A stretch of DNA of 64,000 bases from Robiginitalea sediminis (GCF_002198115.1 NZ_NGNR01000001.1:1353332-1417331); one strand, 5' to 3'; positions 26,964 to 35,268 are shown, counted from the first letter of the stretch. Notes: generated by a model not told the origin, from the sequence alone. Numbers and translations are program-made.

Positions 26964-27267
26964 TCGTATTGGGTTAGGTGATCCCCAAGATACGAAATTG
27001 GAATAAAGGTAGGGGGGAGGTTTGTGGCGGGACTGCTTTTGCCTTGCATTCCTGAGTTGTAAGTTTTCTGCGGGCGGGGTTGGGGCCCCGCCCAAAGCCG
27101 TTACACAACCTTACAGTCTCTGTACCCCAGTACCACACCCCATCCCGAAACAGGCGCTCTCCATAGTGTTCACATGGAGGTATTAGCAATAACCCACATA
27201 GTTTTTCTGGGATTTCAGAATGGCACTTAATTGGGTAGTCCCCTTAGATCTTGTTCTGTTGGGAGAA
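26964..27267. other. Intergenic region with a G+C-rich inverted repeat, no gene seen
   Basis: This 304-base stretch lies upstream of the GMC gene. I see no convincing coding frame. GGGCGGGG (27072-27079) and CCCCGCCC (27086-27093) form an 8-bp stem with a 6-base loop but no T run on either side. A weak -7-like box, TATCTTGG on the minus strand (26992-26985), could serve the GMC gene. The stretch CCCATCCCGAA near 27140 recalls 5S rRNA, but nothing else there does. Confidence 0.5.
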
Positions 27268-27777
27268 TTACCGGAACCGGTTTTCAGGGAAGGTGTAAAG
27301 GATGCCGATATTGGCAGTGGCCCATTCAAAACCATCTACTGCAATGCCTGTGTAGGATACGCTTATTTCGGTCTGTGGGCCAAAGAGGAAGCCCAGGATA
27401 GGCTTGTAATAAACCCCGCCCTCGTTGCCGTCATTCAACCCCAGGGCATATCCGCCATCAATTCCAAAGGAAAAGGAATTGGAGGGCCAGATGCGCACGC
27501 TGGCGGCCAAGGGAAGAAACTGTACACTGGGCAGGTCTATCCCCCCGCTGTCGAACTTTTCAGGGAATCCGTGGATGTAGCCCAGCATGGGCCCAAGGTC
27601 TACTACCTCCCCAAGGGCAAACATATATCCGGTATCAATCCCGGCTACCAGGCTTACGGCGTCGTTGGCATCGCCGGCAACAGGAAGGGATCCGTGTATA
27701 CCGAGTTTAAACCCCTGCTGGGACTGCAGGGCACCAAAACAGCTCAGAAATAGGAATGTCCAGACAAATCGGTTCAT
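27268..27777 (-). CDS. Small outer membrane beta-barrel protein, function unknown
   Basis: This 169-residue protein has a signal peptide (to about residue 20, ending ALQSQ) followed by alternating hydrophobic/polar beta strands rich in Gly, Tyr and Phe. Examples are FKLGIHGSLPVAGDANDAVS, GFLFGPQTEISVSYTGIAV and the last strand ANIGILYTFPENRF with a near-terminal aromatic. This is the pattern of eight-stranded OmpA/OmpX-like barrels. No specific family is recognised. It follows folE on the same strand after 95 bases, and no clear terminator separates them, so co-transcription is possible. Confidence 0.72.
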   Translation of the reverse strand: MNRFVWTFLFLSCFGALQSQQGFKLGIHGSLPVAGDANDAVSLVAGIDTGYMFALGEVVDLGPMLGYIHGFPEKFDSGGIDLPSVQFLPLAASVRIWPSNSFSFGIDGGYALGLNDGNEGGVYYKPILGFLFGPQTEISVSYTGIAVDGFEWATANIGILYTFPENRFR

Positions 27778-27872
27778 AAGGTCAGTTTGTCCCTATAAAC
27801 GCGTCATGGGAAATTTATTGCTCCTTACCAGGAGGTTTTGTTGTAAAAACCGGGAAAAAAGGGGTTTTGGGG

Positions 27873-28556
27873 TTAGTCTGCCAGAAAACTGCGGAGCTGG
27901 GCCTGGGTTTCCGGGTTCAGGAAGGCCCCACCGTAAAAGGCGGTAACCGTGGAGGAATGGTCGTCCTGGATTCCCCGGGAGGCTACACAAAGGTGTTTGG
28001 CGTCAATGATAACGGCCACATCTTCGGTGCGCAGGAGTTGCTGCAGGTCTGCCCCGATCTGGTTGGTCATGCGCTCCTGGACCTGGGGCCTGCGGGCATA
28101 ATAATTCACAATCCGGTTCAGTTTGGACAGGCCGATGACCTTGCCACTGGAGATGTAAGCAATATGCGCTTTTCCGAAGATCGGGACAAAATGGTGTTCA
28201 CAATTGGAATAGAACCCGATATGCTTCTCCACCAGCATCTGCCCGTATTGGTATTTGTTTTCGAACAAACTGGCTTCGGGGCGGTTCTCCGGGTTAAGGC
28301 CTGCAAAGATTTCATCTACATACATCCGGGCCACCCTCCCGGGGGTTCCCTTCAGGGAATCGTCGGTGAGGTCCAGGCCAAGGGTTTCCATAATCTGCCC
28401 GAAATGGTAGGCGATGCGCGCTTTTTTTTCGGAGTCTGAGAGGTCAAAAGCATCAGGCCTGAGTGGGGTCTCCATCCCTGAAGGCAGGTGGTCGTCCCCG
28501 TAGAGGTCGTGGCTATGGCCGTTGAGATTCTTGGCTTTGAGTATGGAATCGATCAT
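27873..28556 (-). CDS. folE: GTP cyclohydrolase I FolE
   Basis: FolE converts GTP to 7,8-dihydroneopterin triphosphate, the first step of tetrahydrofolate (and related pterin) synthesis. The 227-residue protein has the zinc ligands in YSNCEHHFVPIFGKAHIAYI (Cys and two His) and the Cys of DAKHLCVASRG. GLSKLNRIVNYYARRPQVQE and ERMTNQIGADLQ complete the active site. The N-terminal 40 residues (to about DAFDLSD) are a variable extension. A 57-residue gene ends 26 bases upstream on the same strand and probably shares its transcript. Identification is firm. Confidence 0.97.
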   Translation of the reverse strand: MIDSILKAKNLNGHSHDLYGDDHLPSGMETPLRPDAFDLSDSEKKARIAYHFGQIMETLGLDLTDDSLKGTPGRVARMYVDEIFAGLNPENRPEASLFENKYQYGQMLVEKHIGFYSNCEHHFVPIFGKAHIAYISSGKVIGLSKLNRIVNYYARRPQVQERMTNQIGADLQQLLRTEDVAVIIDAKHLCVASRGIQDDHSSTVTAFYGGAFLNPETQAQLRSFLAD

Positions 28557-28582
28557 TGGGCGTGTCTTTAGGCAGGGTTAGG

Positions 28583-28756
28583 TCAGGATTGGCTTTCCAG
28601 GGCTTTGATTTGGTCCATAACCGCTTCGGCCTCGGCATACTTGGCATCGCCCTGGCTGCGGTTTACCTGGGAAAGCCGGTGAGCTTCTCCCATAAGCTTG
28701 CGATAGCGGCGCTCCAGTTTTTCCTTCTGGGAAGTCGATTTAAACCATCCTAACAT
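28583..28756 (-). CDS. Small charged helical protein (Lacal_2735-like family)
   Basis: This 57-residue reading frame starts with MLGWFKSTSQKEKLERRYR and has AHRLSQVNRSQGDAKYAEAE in the middle, then a short helical tail. It resembles a family of very small flavobacterial proteins annotated as Lacal_2735, identified by their WFK start, the KLxxxYxxLMxEA helix and the SDAKYAEAE-type segment. The function of that family is unknown. It contains no signal peptide and no cysteine, so a cytoplasmic location is likely. It ends 26 bases before folE on the same strand, suggesting co-transcription. The conserved pattern and normal codon use support a real gene despite its size. Confidence 0.8.
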   Translation of the reverse strand: MLGWFKSTSQKEKLERRYRKLMGEAHRLSQVNRSQGDAKYAEAEAVMDQIKALESQS

Positions 28757-28875
28757 ATCACCTTGGATTTGTAGGGTCCAAAGTAGGTATTATGTTTAAC
28801 AATAAATGTTAAAGATTAAACAAAATTTGATTTACGGAGGTAACCCCAGCCGTCACTCCACGAGGAAGGGGGGCC

Positions 28876-29856
28876 TCAGGGGAGGAGGTCCTCGGGGCGC
28901 AGTTCTGGTTTATAGACCTGTCCGAAGCCCGAATTGTTTGGGGCGTATGGTCTAACAGGCTCCAGGTTGGGATTTTCAGGGACGGGAAGGTCGAGCCCCC
29001 ACGCGATGCCATTCAGGGCAAGCCTGCGCATGTTGGGGTCCTTCCAGTCATAGGGATGCCCCAGCGTGGTAAAGAATACCCGGGCGGCTTTCCCGGCCTC
29101 CCCCGTATACGTCTTGGTCCAGGCAACGGGATTGGTTAGGGGGTACTGGTCGGTTTTGCCGGCCTCTTCATGTGCCGATCGTAAAGCCTGCCCGGTCAGC
29201 AAAGGGCGCGAATCGCCATATAGCTGCCACTCCCCGCCGTCCACATGGTAGAGCCAGGAGTATGCCTGGAAGGGTTCAACCCCGCCGAGGATGGGATGGT
29301 TGCCACCCTCGGCCACGGAAACCGAGGTAAGCGGGGCGCGCCCATCGTCGAAATGCCCGTGGTGGGTAATCCATTGCTGCCCAAATACGCGGGTGGGCCA
29401 GTCGTTGTTCATATGGGTATATGCGGAGGAATCGGGATAGAGGAAGGCATGGGTTGCCGTGCGGAAACCGACCATGGGTTTTCCGGATTCGGCGAATGCG
29501 GTAATCCGGGAAAGTTCTTCCGGCGGGAGGGCTCGGAAACGGGTGAAGAGGACCATCAGATCGGCGCTGTCCAGGGCTTCCAGTCCCTGGATATGGTCCA
29601 GGCGGTTCGGGTCGATAACCCCTGCGGAGTCCACCGAAAAACAAAGGGTTACCCGGGCCCCCAATTCTCGTTTTACCAGCCCGGCCAGCATCGGCATGGA
29701 CTCTTCGGAACGGTATTCTTCATCCCCGATTACAAAGACGATATGCGGGGTGCCTTCACCCTGCTTGCTGGCATCAGTTTTGGATACGGCCTCACCGCAA
29801 GCAACCAACAGGAACAAAATCATCAAAAAGAGGAAGGGGTGGAGCGCTTTGTTCAT
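28876..29856 (-). CDS. ThuA-like domain lipoprotein
   Basis: This 326-residue protein begins with a lipoprotein signal (lipobox LVAC, Cys20), then a ThuA-like class I amidotransferase-type fold. Signatures are HIVFVIGDEEYRSEESMP at about residue 38, GKPMVGFRTATHAF near 125, and HHGHFDDGRAP with the later GHPYDWKDPNMRRLALNGIAWGL. ThuA of rhizobia acts in trehalose use through 3-keto-sugar intermediates; exported ThuA-like proteins of Bacteroidota are mostly uncharacterised. It starts 5 bases after the giant cytochrome fusion gene ends, so both belong to one operon. Location at the outer face of a membrane is inferred from the lipobox. Confidence 0.9.
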   Translation of the reverse strand: MNKALHPFLFLMILFLLVACGEAVSKTDASKQGEGTPHIVFVIGDEEYRSEESMPMLAGLVKRELGARVTLCFSVDSAGVIDPNRLDHIQGLEALDSADLMVLFTRFRALPPEELSRITAFAESGKPMVGFRTATHAFLYPDSSAYTHMNNDWPTRVFGQQWITHHGHFDDGRAPLTSVSVAEGGNHPILGGVEPFQAYSWLYHVDGGEWQLYGDSRPLLTGQALRSAHEEAGKTDQYPLTNPVAWTKTYTGEAGKAARVFFTTLGHPYDWKDPNMRRLALNGIAWGLDLPVPENPNLEPVRPYAPNNSGFGQVYKPELRPEDLLP

Positions 29857-29861
29857 GGGTA

Positions 29862-32800
29862 TTACTTTAATTCATCAGTATGGTAAAAGCCTTTTTTGTC
29901 TTTTTCTGCTTCCCGTATCTCCGAAACGACCCCGGCAGAAACGGGTGCTGCCCGGTTCCCGAAAGCATTGCGGACATAAGTCAGGACCGCAGCTATTTCC
30001 TCATCGGTCAGGAGGCCCTCAAACGGAGTCATGGGCACGGTTCCATCATAGGCGATGGCATTGATCATAAGCGGGCCCTGCAAGCCTTTTAAAGTAACTT
30101 TTATCAGCCGTTCTTCTGGGCCGCTGACCCATGAGCTATTGGCCAGGGGCGGAAACCCCGAACCCGGGAGCCCTTGTCCATCCTCCTGGTGACAAGTTAC
30201 GCAGAAACCGTCTCGCATGTAGATCTCCCGCCCATTTACAAAGAGCAGACTATCACGGGCGTTAAAACCTTCGGGCACCGGAATCTCCATTTTTTCCACA
30301 TCGTTTTCCCGCTGACCCGTAATGCGGCGGTTTACGGCCAGGAAGGGATCTTGATTCCAAGTATCCAGGCCCGACCTGAGCAGGGTTTCCATAATGGTTT
30401 TCGCCTCGGCGTCCGGCAACCAGGAGGCAGCGGCCAGGACTTCCATACGCACCCTGCCATGGGGGTCTGCGGCAGCGGAAAGCAACAACCCGGGTGCCTC
30501 TTCAATAACATGGGTGTTGTAGCGCACTGCACGTACTGCAGCGGCCCTTACCCTGTGGTCCGTGGAGGCCAGCAAGTCGCCCAGCAATGCGGTATCGACG
30601 CGGTTGGCCCCCCAACTCACCCAAAGGGCCTCCAGGCGGTGGTGTTCCGAATCTGGGTCTTCCGGGTCAATTTCGCTGAGCCATTTGGTCAGGGCTTCCA
30701 TTACCCTGTCCGAATCCCTGCCCCTGAGTGCCCGCCGAGCCCGGTAACGGGTCCGGTAGTCGGGGTTTTTCAGCAGCTCGAGCAATGCCGCCGTACCTGC
30801 CCCGGCGACCTGTGCCGGCACGGTGGTGGCACGGTCGGTCCGGCTGATCCTGTAAATCCGCCCATGGCTGTGGTCGCGGTAGGGGTCACGGGCGTTGTGT
30901 TGCATATGGCCCACCAGCATATTGTGCCAGTCGACTATATAGAGGGTCCCGTCCGGTGCAAATTCGAGGTCTACCGGGCGGAAGTTCCGGTCCGAGCTCT
31001 GCAGCAGGTCCTGGCGGAATTCCAGGCGGTACCCGGTGCCGTCCTCGACTACCTTATGCTGTTTGATCCCCAGAAACCCTATGCTGTTGCACAGCAGGAC
31101 ATCTCCCTGTACCTCTTCGGGGAAATGGCGGCTCGAAACGAATTCCAGGCCGGCGGTGGGCCTGACCTTATGCGCGTCGGGTACCAGGTCTGCCGGAAGG
31201 GGGTGGGATACGCCGTACTCCGGCTGGATTGTCCCGGGTAGCATCCACCGCAGGGCCGGGCCGGAGGTGTCCAGGAAAAACGGCTGCCCCCATCGGTCGA
31301 AGGCGATCCCCCAGGGGTTGGGGATGGGGAGCTGGGCCGTGCGCTCCAGGTGCTGGCGTCTGGGGTTGTACCGGTAGAACCCGCCCTGGGTACCCCTTAC
31401 CGTACCGTACGGGGTCTCCACATTGGTGTGCAGGAAGGTGCCCTCCCCCATATAAATGGCCCCGCTTGGGTCTGCCGTGTAGGCGCTAATGGCATGGTGG
31501 GTATCGTGGTCGTCGAATCCGCTCAGGAGGATTTCCTCTTGGTCTGCACGGTCGTCCCCATCGGTGTCCGAAAGTCGTTTGAGGTGGCTGCCCTGGGAAA
31601 CATATACCCCCTCCGGGCTTAGCTCGAAGCCCACTGGCAGGTGGAGGCCGTCTGCCCAGACCTTCAGGGTGTCGGCACGGCCATCCTGGTCGGTGTCCTC
31701 CAGGATGATCAGTTTATCGTTGGGCCGGGAATCCCCGGGTTTATAATGCGGATAGGAGGGCATAGTGGCCACCCAGAGACGACCCGAGTCGTCGAAGGAG
31801 AGCTGAACCGGATTAGCCAGCTCGGGGAATTCCCGCTCCGAGGCAAAGAGTTCTATGGTATACCCCGGAGCAAGGGTAAAGGACGCCAGGGCATCCTCCC
31901 CATAAAGATAGCCGGAGCCATGCCCGTAGGTCTCGGGTTGGTAGTTGGAGGTAACTTCCGGAAGCACCCGGGTACGGGCATCTGCCGCAGCCAGGTCGAA
32001 GGCCTCCCCCCTGGCGGCGGCCCAGATGGCGGTATCCCGCACCGCGGTCATCTGGCGGATTTTTTCGAGTTCGAACGGGTAGTTGTCCGGGCCAAAGGGG
32101 TCGTACCGCCGCCCGAAGACATGTACCCCGTTCGGGATTTTGAAGTCGTTTTCCCAGAACCAGTTCTTTTCCTGTACCGCCTGGAGTATTTCCGGGTTGG
32201 GTGTGTTGGTGTCCCGGAGCCCGAAAAGAGCCTCCGCCAGGTGTGCTGCCAGTTTGCGGTTGCCCAGTTCGTTAAGCTGTAACCCGTCTATGGTATGGGG
32301 CTCTTCGGCCCTGTACCAGCCTTCTGAAGCGTGGTACAGGTCCACGAAAGGGACGTCCATTTCCGAAGCCACCCGCTGCATCATCGCCGTGTGCGCTTCC
32401 AGCTTTTGGTTAGCGGCTTTAAAGTCCGGGAGTTCCGCCTCGGTAATGCCTTCCTCCAGGGCCGTGGGGGAGAGCAGGACCAGGAAGGGCGTGCTGTTGC
32501 CGTTATAGGCCTGGGCCCGGGTATGGGTTATAAAGGCCCGGAGTTCCTCTTCCGAAACGGCTTGGTAGCCCTCTGGGCGAAGGGCTTCGCTATACCCGAA
32601 AAACGCCAGGAGGAGATCGGCCTGTAAGCGGGTCAGCCATTGGTCCGGGGTCTCCAGGTGTCCTTCGCTCCCGGAAGGCGGGTAGAGCCCGGAAAGCAAG
32701 GCTTCCGCCTGGGGGAAAGCCCATGGGCTGTTCCTACCGGAATGGGGCCGGAAGCCCGGGGTGTTGCCCCCGTCCCCCATATTCCGGATGCGCAATAGGC

Positions 32801-32996
32801 TGTCCGGGAAGGCCTGCTGCAGGGTGGCCTCAAAAAGGCCGTACTGCATCATGCGGGAAGGCAGGTTGTTGCCAATAAGCACCAGGGTATCCCCTTTGCG
32901 GATGGGGACCAGCGGCTGGTTTCGGTCACAGGCTGCGGCCAGGACAAGCAGGCCGGCGAGGTACCCGAGGATTCGGGTCCGGGAGGTAACGTGCAT
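29862..32996 (-). CDS. SGNH-like / PVC-type propeller / HEAT / cytochrome c fusion lipoprotein
   Basis: This protein has 1044 residues from the ATG at 32996, which yields a signal with Cys23 (VLAAAC). Domains in order: an SGNH-hydrolase-like part (about 35-320), a PVC-type membrane-bound dehydrogenase beta-propeller (about 360-735) with DTDQDGRAD and DTDGDDRAD calcium-like loops, HEAT-like repeats (about 744-875), and a c-type cytochrome domain with CVTCH at 932-936 and probable axial Met989 (VPMTP). Such proteins are widespread in Planctomycetes, Verrucomicrobia and Bacteroidota and are thought to be exported dehydrogenases, but the substrate is unknown. The SGNH block I reads LIGNNLPSRM, so the usual Ser nucleophile seems absent. 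It is co-transcribed with ThuA. Confidence 0.9.
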   Translation of the reverse strand: MHVTSRTRILGYLAGLLVLAAACDRNQPLVPIRKGDTLVLIGNNLPSRMMQYGLFEATLQQAFPDSLLRIRNMGDGGNTPGFRPHSGRNSPWAFPQAEALLSGLYPPSGSEGHLETPDQWLTRLQADLLLAFFGYSEALRPEGYQAVSEEELRAFITHTRAQAYNGNSTPFLVLLSPTALEEGITEAELPDFKAANQKLEAHTAMMQRVASEMDVPFVDLYHASEGWYRAEEPHTIDGLQLNELGNRKLAAHLAEALFGLRDTNTPNPEILQAVQEKNWFWENDFKIPNGVHVFGRRYDPFGPDNYPFELEKIRQMTAVRDTAIWAAARGEAFDLAAADARTRVLPEVTSNYQPETYGHGSGYLYGEDALASFTLAPGYTIELFASEREFPELANPVQLSFDDSGRLWVATMPSYPHYKPGDSRPNDKLIILEDTDQDGRADTLKVWADGLHLPVGFELSPEGVYVSQGSHLKRLSDTDGDDRADQEEILLSGFDDHDTHHAISAYTADPSGAIYMGEGTFLHTNVETPYGTVRGTQGGFYRYNPRRQHLERTAQLPIPNPWGIAFDRWGQPFFLDTSGPALRWMLPGTIQPEYGVSHPLPADLVPDAHKVRPTAGLEFVSSRHFPEEVQGDVLLCNSIGFLGIKQHKVVEDGTGYRLEFRQDLLQSSDRNFRPVDLEFAPDGTLYIVDWHNMLVGHMQHNARDPYRDHSHGRIYRISRTDRATTVPAQVAGAGTAALLELLKNPDYRTRYRARRALRGRDSDRVMEALTKWLSEIDPEDPDSEHHRLEALWVSWGANRVDTALLGDLLASTDHRVRAAAVRAVRYNTHVIEEAPGLLLSAAADPHGRVRMEVLAAASWLPDAEAKTIMETLLRSGLDTWNQDPFLAVNRRITGQRENDVEKMEIPVPEGFNARDSLLFVNGREIYMRDGFCVTCHQEDGQGLPGSGFPPLANSSWVSGPEERLIKVTLKGLQGPLMINAIAYDGTVPMTPFEGLLTDEEIAAVLTYVRNAFGNRAAPVSAGVVSEIREAEKDKKGFYHTDELK

Positions 32997-33049
32997 CAGG
33001 GAGCGGTTGGGTTCCCCTAAAGCTAAGGAAATTTTTGGCGTAACGCCCC

Positions 33050-34027
33050 TTAAGCCTCTGAGCTGGTCGGCTTTTGAGAGGCGGAAATGTGGTTGGCAAT
33101 GAGCCGGGCGTGGTCGCGGGAGTTTTCGATGAACCACTTGTGGGTTTCCATCCCCCCGCAGATCACCCCTGCCAGGTAGAGCCCCGGCACGTTGGTTTCC
33201 ATGGTTTCCGGGTTGTAGTGCGGCCGCTTTTTGCCATCCTCGCTGAGGTCGATGCCCGCCTGTTCCAGAAACGCAAAATTGGGTTGGTATCCGGTAAGGG
33301 CCAGGACGAAGTCATTTGGCAATTCCACCCGCCCATCAGGGGTGTCTATCAGCAGGCGGTCCGGAAGCACTTCTGCCACCGTACTGTTGTAAAAGGCCTT
33401 TATACTGCCTTCCTCAATGCGGTTAAGGATATCCGGCCGGACCCAGTACTTTACCCGCGTTCCGATTTCCGGGCCCCTTACGATCATGGTGACTTCGGCA
33501 CCTTTTCGCCAGCACTCAAGGGCGGCATCTACCGCAGAGTTGCTGGCCCCTACTACGGCCAGTTTCTGGCTGGCATAGAAGTGGGGGTCTTTATAGTAAT
33601 GGGATACCTTCGGCAGGTCTTCCCCGGGAACCCCCAGCAGGTTGGGCAGGTCGTAGAACCCGGTAGCGATGATTACATGGCCCGAATGGTACTCCGCCTT
33701 ACTGGTCCCGATATGGAACCCACCGGCCTCCCGCCGGATCGCGGTGACCTCCTCAAAAAGGTGGATGTTGAGTTTGTTGGAGGTGACGATGCGGCGGTAA
33801 TATTCCAGGGCCTCGTTGCGCTTGGGTTTCGCTTCCTTGCTGATAAACGGTATGTCGTCGATCTCCAAGCGTTCCGAGGAGGAAAAAAACTGCATGTTAA
33901 CCGGATAGTTGAACAGGGAGTTCACGATAGGGCCTTTTTCCAGGATGAGGTAGGAGAGCCCCTTCTTCTGGGCTTCCAACCCGCAGGCAATCCCAATTGG
34001 TCCTCCTCCAATGATTATCAGGTCCAT
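33050..34027 (-). CDS. ypdA: YpdA family FAD-dependent oxidoreductase (putative bacillithiol disulfide reductase)
   Basis: This 325-residue flavoprotein has the FAD loop IIGGGPIGIACGLEAQ at the N-terminus, the NADPH loop LAVVGASNSAVDAALE near residue 165 and the C-terminal motif VPGLYLAGVICGGMETHKWF. YpdA enzymes of Firmicutes reduce oxidised bacillithiol, and many Bacteroidota also make bacillithiol. No CxxC redox pair is present, which fits YpdA and excludes thioredoxin reductase. The downstream fusion gene begins 53 bases after its stop and could be read from the same promoter. Identification of the family is firm; the in vivo substrate is inferred. Confidence 0.9.
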   Translation of the reverse strand: MDLIIIGGGPIGIACGLEAQKKGLSYLILEKGPIVNSLFNYPVNMQFFSSSERLEIDDIPFISKEAKPKRNEALEYYRRIVTSNKLNIHLFEEVTAIRREAGGFHIGTSKAEYHSGHVIIATGFYDLPNLLGVPGEDLPKVSHYYKDPHFYASQKLAVVGASNSAVDAALECWRKGAEVTMIVRGPEIGTRVKYWVRPDILNRIEEGSIKAFYNSTVAEVLPDRLLIDTPDGRVELPNDFVLALTGYQPNFAFLEQAGIDLSEDGKKRPHYNPETMETNVPGLYLAGVICGGMETHKWFIENSRDHARLIANHISASQKPTSSEA

Positions 34028-34049
34028 ATCCGCTCCGGCTTGTTTCTTG

Positions 34050-34057
34050 CAAAATTA
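34050..34057 (-). promoter_or_regulatory. Candidate -7 element for ypdA
   Basis: TAATTTTG on the minus strand matches the Bacteroidota -7 consensus TAnnTTTG and lies 23 bases before the ypdA start codon. No clear -33 element is seen. Confidence 0.5.
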
Positions 34058-34127
34058 GCTAAACTATCCGGAAAGGCCACGGACCCGCCCGGCATGATAT
34101 TTATCATACTTTTTGGGAGGTAAACCT

Positions 34128-34592
34128 ATGATCTTTAAGTCACAGAACCCTGTAAATCCTATTGATATGAAAGTCCAGGAGCGCGTACCGGTTTCCAGCA
34201 TCATGAGTACCCAGTTGGTCGTGCTCAATACCTCCGACGGACTGGAAAAGGCCGAACACCTGTTTAAAAAACACCGTATCCGTCATATCCCTGTCATCCA
34301 GGGGAAAAAGATCGTGGGCATGCTCAGCCTCACGGACCTGTTGCGCATCAGTTTTGCCGATGGGGCCTATGAGGAGGAAGAGGACATCGAAGCCGTGGTA
34401 TACGATATGTTCTCCATCTCCCAGGTCATGGCCAAGAATATCAAGACCGTAAGCCCGGAGACCACGGTTAAGGAGGTGGCCCAACTCCTCTCAAAAGAAG
34501 AGTTTCACGCCCTCCCGGTAGTGGAAGACGGCGCCCTGGTGGGGATCGTAACCACCACAGACCTGATCCGCTACCTGCTGGACCAGTACTAA
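34128..34592 (+). CDS. Two-CBS-domain protein
   Basis: This 154-residue protein consists of a CBS pair and little else. The first repeat spans about VPVSSIMSTQLVVLNTSDGL to SLTDLLRI, the second AKNIKTVSPETTVKEVAQLL to TTTDLIRYLL. CBS pairs bind adenine nucleotides and act as energy or ligand sensors. The ATG at 34128 is chosen because GGGAGG lies 9 bases upstream; an ATG at 34167 (MKVQERVPVSSIM) is also possible. The gene converges with rpe and overlaps its end by 4 bases. The partner protein it regulates is not evident. Confidence 0.9.
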   Translation: MIFKSQNPVNPIDMKVQERVPVSSIMSTQLVVLNTSDGLEKAEHLFKKHRIRHIPVIQGKKIVGMLSLTDLLRISFADGAYEEEEDIEAVVYDMFSISQVMAKNIKTVSPETTVKEVAQLLSKEEFHALPVVEDGALVGIVTTTDLIRYLLDQY

Positions 34593-35251
34593 GGAAGGGA
34601 AAGGGATGCCAGACGGGAAATAGTACCTGTCGGGTTCTCAGAGCGGAAGACTGTACTTCCCGCCACCAGCACATCTGCCCCTGCCTCCAGGAGGGAGGCG
34701 GCATTCTCCAGGGTAACCCCCCCGTCAATTTCGATATGGGTGTTGCAGCCCCGATCATTAATTAGGGCGCGCAGTGCTTTAATTTTTTCGTAGGTTCTGG
34801 GGATAAAACGCTGCCCGCCAAAGCCGGGATTGACGCTCATCAGGCACACCAGGTCTATTTCTTCGAGCACCTCAGAAAGCACTTCCACAGGGGTATGGGG
34901 GTTCAGGGCCACCCCGGTTTTCATCCCGGCGCTGTGGATGTGCTGCAAACTCCGGTGCAGGTGGGTGCACGCTTCGTAGTGCACGGTTAGGTTATGGGCT
35001 CCCAGCCCGGCAAAAGTATCGATGTAGCGGTCCGGATCCACAATCATCAGGTGAACGTCCAGGGGTTTGGTAGCGTGTTTTGCTATAGCCTGAATAACCG
35101 GCATCCCATAGGAGATATTTGGCACAAAAAGCCCGTCCATAACGTCTATGTGGTGCCAGTGGGCTTCGCTGGCTTCCACCATCTTAACATCGCGTTCCAG
35201 GTTTCCAAAATCCGCTGCCAGCAGGGAAGGGGCTATTATCGGGTGTTTCAT
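34589..35251 (-). CDS. rpe: Ribulose-phosphate 3-epimerase
   Basis: Rpe interconverts ribulose 5-phosphate and xylulose 5-phosphate in the pentose phosphate pathway. The 220-residue TIM barrel has APSLLAADFGNLERDV at the N-terminus, the metal site and catalytic Asp in HIDVMDGLFVPNIS, HLMIVDPDRYI, MSVNPGFGGQRFI, and the final EIDGGVTLENA with catalytic Asp. All known active-site motifs are intact and the length is usual. It is convergent with the CBS gene. Confidence 0.97.
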   Translation of the reverse strand: MKHPIIAPSLLAADFGNLERDVKMVEASEAHWHHIDVMDGLFVPNISYGMPVIQAIAKHATKPLDVHLMIVDPDRYIDTFAGLGAHNLTVHYEACTHLHRSLQHIHSAGMKTGVALNPHTPVEVLSEVLEEIDLVCLMSVNPGFGGQRFIPRTYEKIKALRALINDRGCNTHIEIDGGVTLENAASLLEAGADVLVAGSTVFRSENPTGTISRLASLSLP

Positions 35252-35268
35252 GCGCTTGGGAATTAATG

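Noticed and set aside
27120-27170. A stretch with CCCATCCCGAA resembling a conserved part of 5S rRNA
   Set aside because: The flanking sequence does not form the 5S stems, there is no 16S or 23S gene nearby, and the match is limited to about eleven bases.
26974-27189. A 71-codon open frame on the minus strand upstream of the GMC gene
   Set aside because: No conserved pattern, unusual composition and no plausible promoter; it also runs through the G+C-rich hairpin.
32997-33137. N-terminal extension of the cytochrome fusion to 33137
   Set aside because: It would overlap the ypdA gene on the same strand and would bury the lipoprotein signal that starts at 32996.
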